A stretch of DNA of 64,000 bases from Legionella quinlivanii (GTDB lineage: Bacteria; Pseudomonadota; Gammaproteobacteria; Legionellales; Legionellaceae), in NCBI RefSeq assembly GCF_003265995.1, contig NZ_MVJN01000009.1:110866-174865 (forward strand). Direction: 5' to 3'. The notes below the pieces were generated by a model that saw only the letters and a program-made list of their open reading frames with translations, was not told the origin of the DNA and did not search any database. This document shows positions 54,326-62,426 of the stretch, piece after piece. The position numbers and the translations under genes are program-made. Every line of letters starts with the position of its first letter. Position 1 is the stretch's first letter.

Positions 54326-54703
54326 ATGTCTGGTTTTTTTAGTGCAAATAGTTCCTGGCGGGCCGCCTTGCAGAGACTCAACCTTGCAGCAACAGTAGCC
54401 GCTGCAGTCTATCTGCTAGCCAGTGAAGATGCGAAGGGCAGCGAATTAGCCTTTAAAATGCTGGTGCAATTGGTTACTGCGATGGGTCTTCGCGACAATA
54501 ACAGTACGCTGGCTTATATTTCAAGCGTCATATTAAATGGAATGGCGCTGGGAACTGATTACTCCGCATTAACAATGTGCAGCAGCCTTCCTGACAGCGT
54601 CAATTATGTACTGAGCGTAATGGATGGAGTAAATCTGGGGACTGCTATTTTAAATACGCCAGAAGAGGAACAGAAGCAGGCTGCAGAATTAAAACCTTCC
54701 TGA
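54326..54703 (+). CDS. Small hypothetical protein with E-rich tail
   Basis: A 125-aa helical protein, Ala/Leu/Ser rich, without a clear signal peptide, ending in a polar E-rich tail (NTPEEEQKQAAELKPS) that fits the E-block Dot/Icm signal. AGGAG lies 6 bases before the ATG. No family recognised; monocistronic. Confidence 0.6.
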   Translation: MSGFFSANSSWRAALQRLNLAATVAAAVYLLASEDAKGSELAFKMLVQLVTAMGLRDNNSTLAYISSVILNGMALGTDYSALTMCSSLPDSVNYVLSVMDGVNLGTAILNTPEEEQKQAAELKPS

Positions 54704-54762
54704 TTTTATGGTCTTGCTAACAAAGTAAGCAATTGTAAGTTCGCAATTACACTTAAATCAGC

Positions 54763-55194
54763 TTAGCTGCCCTGAATGGTCACTATTAATTGGCGAGCAC
54801 CGGCCTGATTCCGGTGTTCACAAAGGTAAATTCCTTGCCAGCGACCAAGCAATAACCGCCCGTCCTTTAGTGGAATGGTAAGGCTTGAGCCAAGCATCAC
54901 ATTTTTAATATGAGCCGGCATATCGTCTGAACCCTCAAGAGTATGACGAAACAATTGATCATCGTCAGGAATCAAGCGATTAAAATGGGTTTCCAAATCT
55001 AATGGTACATCCAGGCAGGTATTTTCGCTTATCGCCAGCGAAGCGGAAGTATGTTGAAGGAAGAGATTGGCCAGGCCAGTTTTAATCCTCGGTGCCGCCT
55101 GCATCGATTCAATGACCTCGTTTGTAATCAAATGAAAGCCGCGCGATTTGACTGGAAGTTGAATGCCGGTTTGCCAGTAAATGGATTCAGCCAT
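54763..55194 (-). CDS. YjbQ family protein (UPF0047)
   Basis: A 143-aa protein of the YjbQ/UPF0047 family, members of which show weak thiamine phosphate synthase activity. It has NLFLQHTSASLAISENTC, the conserved H/D residues, and the C-terminal LLGRWQGIYLCEHR. The start MAESIYWQTG at 55194 has GGGGAGGA upstream, far better than the longest frame (55287). It overlaps the end of the BolA-like gene by 8 bp. Confidence 0.92.
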   Translation of the reverse strand: MAESIYWQTGIQLPVKSRGFHLITNEVIESMQAAPRIKTGLANLFLQHTSASLAISENTCLDVPLDLETHFNRLIPDDDQLFRHTLEGSDDMPAHIKNVMLGSSLTIPLKDGRLLLGRWQGIYLCEHRNQAGARQLIVTIQGS

Positions 55195-55504
55195 GCTTGA
55201 ATCCTCCCCGACAATGAGGAGAATTGCTTGTTTCCCCTTGTCGTTCTTTCCATTCATCCTCAGTGAATAAATGCATACTAAGCGCATGCAGACCCTGGCT
55301 AAACTCTTCAGCCAACAGTTTATTGATTAAACGATGCCGGGCGATTCTCGATTGGCCTTTGAATGAATCAGAGACCAGAACAAGCTTAAAATGAGTTTCT
55401 GCTCCCTCTGGTACATGATGCTGGCTGGATTCATCCAAAACTTCCATGTGATAAACAGGAAGCTCCCGATTTAAAATAGATTCAATACGAGTTTTACGAT
55501 TCAT
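55187..55504 (-). CDS. bolA: BolA family protein
   Basis: A 105-aa BolA-fold protein (ILNRELPVYHMEVLDESSQHHVPEGAETHFKLVLVSDSFKGQSRIARHRLINKLL) with the conserved histidine in ARHR and no cysteine-loop ligand at the usual place. Such proteins work with monothiol glutaredoxins in Fe-S sensing or cell shape. The C-terminus extends past the usual end and includes the first 8 bp of yjbQ. Gene name given for the family. Confidence 0.88.
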   Translation of the reverse strand: MNRKTRIESILNRELPVYHMEVLDESSQHHVPEGAETHFKLVLVSDSFKGQSRIARHRLINKLLAEEFSQGLHALSMHLFTEDEWKERQGETSNSPHCRGGFKHG

Positions 55505-55682
55505 TGTTGCCAGTTAAAAAAGGGGGTGCAACAATTATAATCCATTTACGTCTGAAAACTATGTCATTTAGTGACTGGATTGGTCCATTTTTATAAAAAA
55601 TTATTGCCAGATTTCCATTTGACAAGTTGCTCTACATTTGAATTAATAATAGATGTTTGAAATATCAATCATTTTTTAAGAC

Positions 55683-55698
55683 TGGCATTTAATTTGCT
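55683..55698 (+). promoter_or_regulatory. Sigma-54 promoter of the pilin genes
   Basis: TGGCATTTAATTTGCT matches the -24/-12 consensus TGGCAC-N5-TTGCW: TGGCA and TTGC are exact, at the correct spacing. The predicted start near 55710 leaves a 30-nt leader with GGAGAG before the ATG. Pilin promoters in other gammaproteobacteria are activated by PilR with RpoN. Confidence 0.85.
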
Positions 55699-55739
55699 TA
55701 GTTAAATCAGAATGCTGAAATTAATCGAAGGAGAGTAGC

Positions 55740-56150
55740 ATGAAGCAAAAAGGTTTTACATTAATCGAGTTGATGATCGTAGTAGCGATTGTCGGTATAT
55801 TGGCGGCGATTGCAATCCCTGCCTATCAGGATTATACCATTCGTGCTCGCGTAACTGAAGGACTCAATCTGGCCGCATCGGCTAAACTGGCTGTCTCTGA
55901 AACGGCAATTTCCAATAATGCCTTGCCGGCTACACAAGCTGCTACAGGATATGTTAGCCCTGCGGCAACAACGAATGTACAGTCCATTGCCATTGGCGCC
56001 AACGGAATAATAACGGTTACCTACACTGCTGCAGCGGGTGGAGGAACAATTATTCTGCAACCAACCCTGCAAGCGAATGGGGATGTGACATGGACCTGTA
56101 CTGGCGGAACTTTACTCGCTAAATACCGTCCTGCAAGCTGCAGAGCCTAG
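55740..56150 (+). CDS. Type IV pilin, copy 1
   Basis: A 136-aa type IVa pilin: short leader MKQKG, cleavage before Phe, then the hydrophobic alpha-1 helix [20 protein letters not shown] with Glu5. The C-terminal domain ends with the disulfide pair in WTCTGGTL...ASCRA. It is expressed from a sigma-54 promoter and polymerises into the pilus fibre that PilU helps retract. About 70-75% identical by eye to the next gene. Confidence 0.95.
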   Translation: MKQKGFTLIELMIVVAIVGILAAIAIPAYQDYTIRARVTEGLNLAASAKLAVSETAISNNALPATQAATGYVSPAATTNVQSIAIGANGIITVTYTAAAGGGTIILQPTLQANGDVTWTCTGGTLLAKYRPASCRA

Positions 56151-56167
56151 TGACTAGCTTATATTGG

Positions 56168-56188
56168 CGGGAATCTTCGAGATTCCCG
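56168..56188 (+). other. Hairpin between the pilin genes
   Basis: CGGGAATCT-TCG-AGATTCCCG, a 9-bp stem with a tight loop, 17 bp after the first pilin stop. No T-run follows, so it may be an attenuator or 3'-end barrier that lowers transcript of the second pilin. Confidence 0.5.
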
Positions 56189-56233
56189 TCTGCATTTTCA
56201 GGATCCTCCGTTTTATTGGATAGGGAGTTTGGT

Positions 56234-56647
56234 ATGAACAACAAAGAAAAAGGTTTCACACTAATCGAATTGATGATTGTCGTAGCAATTGTCGGAATTT
56301 TGGCTGCCATAGCGATTCCTGCCTATCAGGATTACACAATCCGTGCCAGAGTAGCTGAAGGATTAAGCCTCGCGTCCTCTGCAAAACATGCAGTGTCAGA
56401 AACCACTCAAACTCGCAATGCTTTACCGGCAACACAGGCTGCAACAGGCTATGTTTCTCCAGCAGCAACTGCGAATGTCTCATCAATTGCTATTGGAAAT
56501 AATGGTCTGATTACAGTGACATATACACCTGCTGCGGGTAATGGAACCATTATTTTACAACCAACCCTGCAAGCCAATGGCGATTTGACCTGGACTTGTA
56601 CTGGTGGAACATTATTAGCCAAGTACAGACCTGCCAGTTGTCGATAG
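56234..56647 (+). CDS. Type IV pilin, copy 2
   Basis: A 137-aa pilin (leader MNNKEKG, mature [10 protein letters not shown]...). The frame is open from 56150 but the pilin leader begins at 56234 with GGGAG upstream. It differs from copy 1 mainly in the variable region, and the C-terminus lacks the terminal Ala. It arose by tandem duplication and is probably co-transcribed from the sigma-54 promoter of copy 1, as no second promoter of that type was seen. Confidence 0.95.
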   Translation: MNNKEKGFTLIELMIVVAIVGILAAIAIPAYQDYTIRARVAEGLSLASSAKHAVSETTQTRNALPATQAATGYVSPAATANVSSIAIGNNGLITVTYTPAAGNGTIILQPTLQANGDLTWTCTGGTLLAKYRPASCR

Positions 56648-56768
56648 TATTGTCATTCCCGCGGATGCGGGAAATCTATTTCATCATGAGCACAGTACCA
56701 AATCATTGATGGATTTCTGCCTTTGCGGAAAAGCATGTTGCGTAAATGAGATTGGTGCACAAAAAAAA

Positions 56769-56888
56769 GTCTTTTCGAACAAAGTGAAGCAATCCATATC
56801 CTGGCTTTGTTCAGGTTTAGATCTGGATTGCTTCACTTTGTTCGCAAAGACGACATGTTTGTTGCTTGGTTCTATTTACGCAACAATG
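56769..56888. repeat. Palindromic repeat family A, copy 5 (with flank)
   Basis: Core 56769-56852, with right flank GTTGCTTGGTTCTATTTACGCAACAA up to about 56888. It lies in the 344-bp gap between pilin copy 2 and the coiled-coil gene; GTCATTCCCGCGGATGCGGGAAA at 56652 is another small palindrome. The 78-aa frame across this element is not a gene. Confidence 0.82.
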
Positions 56889-56991
56889 CCTCGCGGAAAT
56901 GACAGTATACCTATGCAATTCACTGCAACCGCCAGAAGTTGATTTTTACATTATACTTATATGATTGAATATCGATCAATTGGGTGTAAAA

Positions 56992-57990
56992 ATGGCTAGT
57001 GTAAAAGAATATGATGATAGAATCCGGGCAAAACAGAACGATATTTCTGCAAAAGAAAAAGAGTTGAAACAACAAGATGCGTTTCTGTTAGGAAGAAGAA
57101 GGGATCTGAAAGGCTTAGAAGAGACTCTTGATAATGTTAGAAGCAAACTGGCGAGAGTGGATTCAGAGTTTAATAAAGAGGATGCTGTTCTGGAAAAGAG
57201 AAAATTACAGTTTGAATATGATCAAATTGAGGAAAGCCAGAAAAAGCAATCTCTCTCTTGTGACGAAGCATCGGCGGCTCGCGGTAAAATAGCTGAGGAC
57301 CTTGTAAAATTAAAAGCAGAAATTGTTGAGTTAAAAAGTGCAAGAGAAAAACAGGCAGAGCTTGAAGACCTGGAGGCAGGAAAATTGCAGGCTGAAGCAG
57401 AAGCAGAGGCTCAGAGAGTCAAGGCAGAGGCTTTGGAAGCAGACAAAAAAGCTTTGGAAGCAGAGAAAGAGGCTGCCAGACAGAAACTAGAAGAATCTCA
57501 CTTGGAAATTAACTCCCTTTTAAAACCAATTGAAGATGCACTGACAACTTTAAAAGAAGAACTGGCTGCCATTGATCAGAAAGCGCAGCCAGAGGCGTTT
57601 AAAGCCGCAAGCGTTCTAATACAAAGCCTGGATGATGCTTTTAGCCAATACCAGCAAGCTTTAGTTAGTGCTGTGGGTGCTAATCACTCTAAGGAACTAA
57701 TCAATGATGCGGGGAAAACATTCAAGCAAAGCTGCAAGAATGCAATAGAAATTGCCAGTCCAAAACTTGGAATTGGCTGGGGAGAACAACTCAAAAACTT
57801 TTTCAGAGCTATCGGCAATGGAATAAAATATGTTGCTAGTAAATTGGGAGCCGATGTTAATTATTACGAATACAAGCAAAGCAAGTCACTCGGAGCAGTC
57901 GGTGTTTTCAAAACTGCTACGAAATTAGATAAAGAGGAGCCTGCGGAGCTGGAGAAGGGGAGAAGTATTACTCCTGGGCAGGGTGAGTAA
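56992..57990 (+). CDS. Coiled-coil protein, effector candidate
   Basis: A 332-aa protein, starting at ATG 56992 (the upstream TTG at 56965 has no Shine-Dalgarno). Residues 5-180 form a long coiled coil (repeated EAEAEAQRVKAEALEADKKALEAEKEAA-type heptads), followed by a helical domain with a KQSCKNAIEIASPKL segment. The C-terminus (DKEEPAELEKGRSITPGQGE) contains an E-block. No TM or signal peptide. Low-complexity coiled coils are common in Legionella effectors, but the sequence is not specific. Confidence 0.65.
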   Translation: MASVKEYDDRIRAKQNDISAKEKELKQQDAFLLGRRRDLKGLEETLDNVRSKLARVDSEFNKEDAVLEKRKLQFEYDQIEESQKKQSLSCDEASAARGKIAEDLVKLKAEIVELKSAREKQAELEDLEAGKLQAEAEAEAQRVKAEALEADKKALEAEKEAARQKLEESHLEINSLLKPIEDALTTLKEELAAIDQKAQPEAFKAASVLIQSLDDAFSQYQQALVSAVGANHSKELINDAGKTFKQSCKNAIEIASPKLGIGWGEQLKNFFRAIGNGIKYVASKLGADVNYYEYKQSKSLGAVGVFKTATKLDKEEPAELEKGRSITPGQGE

Positions 57991-58100
57991 TTCGAGACGC
58001 TTGTGTTACCAGATCAAACCAGCTGATATATTTGTAATCTCCTTAGAAACATTCCTGCGTACTGCGCCAAGCCGCAGTACGCAGGCACGGTGGTAACTGG

Positions 58101-59336
58101 TTATAACTTTTGCTCAACAAGCTGGTTCTTTAATCGAACATAAACAGGCAGACCATTATTATAATGAGGATAGGCTTCACCCTGAATCAACGGACTCAGA
58201 TAACGCCGGCAGGCCTCGGTAATCTCGAAACCGTCTTCACTGATAAAGTCCGCAGGCATGGCTTTTTCCTGATTGGCCACTTCACTTAATGGAACATGAC
58301 TGATTGACCAGCGATAGGGTGAATCCTGTTCTCTTTTAACGATTGGCATAATGGCATTGTGCCCGCTAATTGCGAGTTCAACAGCAGCCTTGCCCAAGGC
58401 ATAAGCATGTTCCAGATCCACCTGGGATGCGATGTGACGCGCTGCGCGTTGTAGATAATCAGCGACCGCCCAATGATATTTATAACCCAGATTGCTTTTT
58501 ATCAATTGCGCAATCACAGGAGCAACCCCGCCTAGCTGGGCATGTCCAAACGCATCGCGAAGACCTGCGTCACTCAGGAACTTTCCTTCCTTATTCTTGA
58601 TTCCTTCCGAAACCACGACTACACAATAGCCATATTCTTTAACGCAGGCGTCTACTTTAGCAAGAAATTTCTGTTCATCGAAAACGTTTTCCGGGAATAA
58701 GATAATATGGGGCGGCTCGCCTTGCTTTTGTGAAGCCAGGCCGCTGGCGGCTGCGATCCAGCCAGCATGACGTCCCATGACTTCAAGAATGAACACTTTT
58801 GTCGAGGAAGCGGCCATTGAGGCAACATCAAAACCTGCTTCCATCGTTGAAACAGCGACATACTTAGCGACAGAACCGAAGCCCGGACAGTTGTCTGTGA
58901 AGGGTAAATCATTATCTACTGTTTTGGGAATGCCGACACAGGTAATGGGATAATTCATCTCTTTACTCATCCTGGCAATCTTATTGGCCGTATCCTGAGA
59001 ATCGCCCCCCCCATTATAAAAGAAATAGCCAATATCATGCGCCTTGAACACTTCGATCAGGCGCTCATATTCCGAGCCGCTGTCTTTCAGTTTGTAACGG
59101 CATGAGCCGAAAGCGCCGGCTGGTGTAAACATTAACCCGGCGATAGCTTCATCGCTTTCAAGTGAGGTGTCGATTAATTCTTCGTTCAAAGCGCCAATGA
59201 TACCGTTTTTGGCGGCAAAGACTTTCCCGATTTTTTCTGGATGCTGGCGTGCAGTTTGAATGACCCCGCAGGCCGATGCATTGATAACTGCGGTAACCCC
59301 CCCGGATTGTGCATAAATTGCATTTTTCACTGACAT
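58101..59336 (-). CDS. pfp: Pyrophosphate-dependent phosphofructokinase
   Basis: A 411-aa phosphofructokinase of the PPi-type group: YAQSGGVTAVINAS, FYNGGGDSQDT, and the PPi-type IPKTVDNDL with Lys before TVDND (ATP enzymes have Gly-Thr-Ile-Asp-Asn). VMGRHAGWIAAAS binds fructose 6-phosphate. The reaction is reversible. GGGAG lies upstream of the ATG. It is downstream of letS on the same strand with a 25-bp gap. Confidence 0.92.
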   Translation of the reverse strand: MSVKNAIYAQSGGVTAVINASACGVIQTARQHPEKIGKVFAAKNGIIGALNEELIDTSLESDEAIAGLMFTPAGAFGSCRYKLKDSGSEYERLIEVFKAHDIGYFFYNGGGDSQDTANKIARMSKEMNYPITCVGIPKTVDNDLPFTDNCPGFGSVAKYVAVSTMEAGFDVASMAASSTKVFILEVMGRHAGWIAAASGLASQKQGEPPHIILFPENVFDEQKFLAKVDACVKEYGYCVVVVSEGIKNKEGKFLSDAGLRDAFGHAQLGGVAPVIAQLIKSNLGYKYHWAVADYLQRAARHIASQVDLEHAYALGKAAVELAISGHNAIMPIVKREQDSPYRWSISHVPLSEVANQEKAMPADFISEDGFEITEACRRYLSPLIQGEAYPHYNNGLPVYVRLKNQLVEQKL

Positions 59337-59361
59337 TAGGACTCCCTAAATAATTGACGTG

Positions 59362-62088
59362 TTAAGTGGCGTAAAGGCTATCATATTCATCGATGACTTC
59401 ATCAATATTACGGATTAATTCAGCGAAAGTGGTTTTCATTTCATCAATTTTTTTCGCTTCTTTAGCCTGTTTTTCCAGTTTGGAGACCTGAGTTTGCAGA
59501 TGAGGTACGCCACAAAAGCAGCAGGCTCCGTATAGTTTATGGGCTGCATTCTGTAAGCCCTGGATATTCTGTTTGTTATATAGCTCAAAAAACTCGACAC
59601 GGCTTTTGTGCAGCTCCTCCACAAAGCGATTTAAAAATTCTTCAGCCAAAGCCTGATTACCGGATACCTTTTGTACGCATAATTGCCAGTCAATTGCCTG
59701 GTTTTTTGATTTTTTCAGTAAACGCAGCAGATGAGTTAATAATTGCTTTTCATCAATAGGTTTTTGCAGACAAAGGTCTACGCCTGCCTTTTTCATTTTA
59801 TCTTTATTCATGTCATTGCCGCTGGCACTGATAACTACAATGGGTGTTAGCTTATTCAACATGGATTGCTGGCGTATCTGCTGTGCGGCTTCCAGTCCGC
59901 TAAGCTGTGGCATTTGCAAGTCGAGAAGCAAAAGATTATAGCGTTTGCTATTACAGGCTCTCACTGTTTCCTTTCCATCTTCAACCGCCTCAATATTACT
60001 TAACTCGCTAAGAAGTGAATTTAACAGCATGCGGTTGACTGGATTATCTTCGGCAATCAATATTTCAGGATGAATCAAACGCAATTGCTTGCGCAAATTG
60101 TCGAGTTCCTGATCCATCGCAACAGGAGCGGTGGTCTGACTTGAGAGCTGCTCGATGACTTCATGGAGTTTCTGAATGCTGATTGGCTTGAACAGAAAGC
60201 CATTGGCTCCCAGTGACTGTGGATTGTGGATAAGCCACTTGGAAATCAGGACACTGGGCATTTTTTGTTTGCCAAGAATTTGTGCCACCTGTTTTTCGCA
60301 GCCTTCATTCACATTAATAAAAGCAATGGTGCAATCCCGGTGTGTGCTGAATGCTTTCTCCAGTTGATTAAAGGAAGTGACTGGCACGCATTCAATTCCC
60401 CAATAACCCAAGCCATTACACAATGCCTCCAGCTGCAGGCTGTTATCATCAAAGCAAAGCGCTTTTATGTTGTTAAAGCGGTGGCTTTGATTTTTCTCCA
60501 CTTCATAGGCCGATAATTTTTCAAGTTTAATATACACTGAAAAGGTAGAGCCTTTGTTAAGCTCACTGTTAAGCACAATGCGCCCTTGCATGGCTTCAAC
60601 CAGCTTTTTGCAGATCACAAGCCCAAGGCCTGTGCCGCCATAACGTCGGGTGATAGAAGTATCTGCCTGATTGAAGGCATTGAACAGACGGGTTTGATCA
60701 TCGGGGGAAATGCCAATACCAGTGTCAGTCACTGAGACACAGAGCATATAATCTTTGTCTGATTCCTGTTCAATGGAGGTACGAACCAGCACATAGCCAT
60801 GATCAGTGAATTTCACCGCATTACTAACCAGATTGGTCAGGATTTGCTTGATTCGCAGAGGGTCACCAAGCACTGTTTTAGGTACATTAATCTGGGTTGA
60901 GGGGATTAGGTCGATTCCTTTCTTATGGGCATTGGGTGCGGCCAATGTCAATACCTCATCAATACAGCCTCTCAAATCGAGTGGAATGCAATCGAGATGG
61001 AGTTTTCCAGCATCCATTTTGGAATAATCCAGAATATCATTGATGATGGCCAGTAAATCCTGGGCCGATGACTTGATTGTTTTAACGTAATCAAGTTGCA
61101 AGGCATCCAGCTTGCTTTCCAGCAATACATTGGTGAAGCCGATAACGCCATTCATGGGGGTGCGGATTTCATGGCTCATATTGGCAATGAATTCGGATTT
61201 TTGCCGGCTTTTTTCTTCTGTTTTCTTTTTCTCCAGAGATAACTGGATATTTTTTTCTTCAAGCAGTTCGAGACCTTGCTGTAAATCGGCTGTAGCCACT
61301 TCAATGTGATGATTGAGTTCTCGTACAATATTCAGATATTGTTTTTGCAAATGCGCGCAGCCCCGTTCAATTTCCCCAAGTTCCCCAGGACTTGAAACGG
61401 TAATTTTTGTCTCAAATTCATTGCTGAGAATTTGTTTCATACTGCGGCGAAGACGAGATATCGGCTGATAAATCTGTTTGGAGAGAAAATAATGAATGGT
61501 CAAACTGATAAGTAAGCCGAGTAAGGTAATAAATATGGTAATGATGTACATTTTATACTGCTTAATCAGAGTCGATTGAGTATCGATATCGATTGAAAGC
61601 CAGCCTAAAATATCGTCAGCCTGCAGAGGAATATAATCTGAAGGGGCTCTGAAAGGAGTCGTCGCGTAAAGATTATATTTCGGGATAGTAATTGGTGCGA
61701 CAAAATTAATAGAGTAGGGGGTGATTTGCTTACTCTCAATATAATCCCCGGTATATTCTGGCGGTTTAAATGGCTTATGAATAGAATGCTTGCCCCCGCG
61801 GTAGGCAACCAATTGTCCTTCAGCATTATAAAATGCCAGCGCCTGAACCTCTGGATTGACGGTGGAGGCATTAATTAAACCCTGCAGCGTTCGACGGTCA
61901 TTACGCATCATTGCCAATTGGGCTGCTGGCAGTAGTTGTCTGATATAAGCTTCGCCCAGACGGGACATGTGTTGATGTAAATCTTTACTGAACTGGCCGT
62001 TATAAAAAACAGCAAAAAGAAGAGCGACCAGAAATACTGGAATTAAGGTGGTTAGCCTGAGTTGGTATTTAATACCAATTCCCTTCAT
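59362..62088 (-). CDS. letS: Tripartite hybrid sensor kinase LetS (BarA type)
   Basis: A 908-aa inner-membrane histidine kinase. Domains: TM1 (residues 12-30), periplasmic region to about 178, TM2 (180-202), HAMP (203-258), coiled coil, HisKA with phospho-His306 (SHEIRTPMNG), HATPase (NAVKFTDH, DTGIGI, GGTGLGL), a degenerate receiver (540-640), a receiver with D723 (LLDLQMP) and an HPt domain with H850 (AAHKLYG). It matches LetS/BarA order and length. The ATG at 62088 has AGGA upstream; the longer frame (62148) is low-complexity. It activates LetA, which turns on Rsm RNAs; an Rsm-like RNA with a LetA-like box lies in this window at 11.8 kb. Confidence 0.93.
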   Translation of the reverse strand: MKGIGIKYQLRLTTLIPVFLVALLFAVFYNGQFSKDLHQHMSRLGEAYIRQLLPAAQLAMMRNDRRTLQGLINASTVNPEVQALAFYNAEGQLVAYRGGKHSIHKPFKPPEYTGDYIESKQITPYSINFVAPITIPKYNLYATTPFRAPSDYIPLQADDILGWLSIDIDTQSTLIKQYKMYIITIFITLLGLLISLTIHYFLSKQIYQPISRLRRSMKQILSNEFETKITVSSPGELGEIERGCAHLQKQYLNIVRELNHHIEVATADLQQGLELLEEKNIQLSLEKKKTEEKSRQKSEFIANMSHEIRTPMNGVIGFTNVLLESKLDALQLDYVKTIKSSAQDLLAIINDILDYSKMDAGKLHLDCIPLDLRGCIDEVLTLAAPNAHKKGIDLIPSTQINVPKTVLGDPLRIKQILTNLVSNAVKFTDHGYVLVRTSIEQESDKDYMLCVSVTDTGIGISPDDQTRLFNAFNQADTSITRRYGGTGLGLVICKKLVEAMQGRIVLNSELNKGSTFSVYIKLEKLSAYEVEKNQSHRFNNIKALCFDDNSLQLEALCNGLGYWGIECVPVTSFNQLEKAFSTHRDCTIAFINVNEGCEKQVAQILGKQKMPSVLISKWLIHNPQSLGANGFLFKPISIQKLHEVIEQLSSQTTAPVAMDQELDNLRKQLRLIHPEILIAEDNPVNRMLLNSLLSELSNIEAVEDGKETVRACNSKRYNLLLLDLQMPQLSGLEAAQQIRQQSMLNKLTPIVVISASGNDMNKDKMKKAGVDLCLQKPIDEKQLLTHLLRLLKKSKNQAIDWQLCVQKVSGNQALAEEFLNRFVEELHKSRVEFFELYNKQNIQGLQNAAHKLYGACCFCGVPHLQTQVSKLEKQAKEAKKIDEMKTTFAELIRNIDEVIDEYDSLYAT

Positions 62089-62280
62089 GTGGGAATCCTG
62101 TTTTTGTGCATAAATAATAAAAAAGAAAAAATTTGGAAAACAATACAAAGTTTAGGTGAAAACATCAATCAATTCCCGCATTTTATTTTAACTATTAGTA
62201 ACCAGAACTCTTATCATGCCTTACTGCAGTGACGGTCATTGTGCCGGGTGTCTAAACTGAGCTATGATAGCAGGTTATTA

Positions 62281-62394
62281 GTAACTCCCCGCGTACGTCA
62301 TCCTGAACGAAGTGAAGGATCCCATACTGCTTAGAACTGAGCCAGATTCAGGAGATCCTTCACTTCGTTCAGGATGACGTGCCTGGGGAGTTAC
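62281..62394. repeat. Palindromic repeat G between letS and gltX
   Basis: Outer arms GTAACTCCCC (62281-62290) and GGGGAGTTAC (62385-62394) enclose inner 26-bp perfect arms (62296-62321 and 62354-62379, CGTCATCCTGAACGAAG...). It fills part of the 338-bp gap between the divergent genes; the rest (62089-62280) is AT-rich and holds the letS promoter. Confidence 0.85.
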
Positions 62395-62426
62395 GGTTTA
62401 TTATTGACTAATTAATGGAGAGCCTG

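Noticed and set aside
13559..56888. Repeated palindromes as a CRISPR array
   Set aside because: Copies are dispersed over 43 kb in different orientations, not clustered with spacers, and there are no cas genes.
56706..56942. 78-aa frame after the second pilin
   Set aside because: It spans family A repeat copy 5 and has no independent coding signal.
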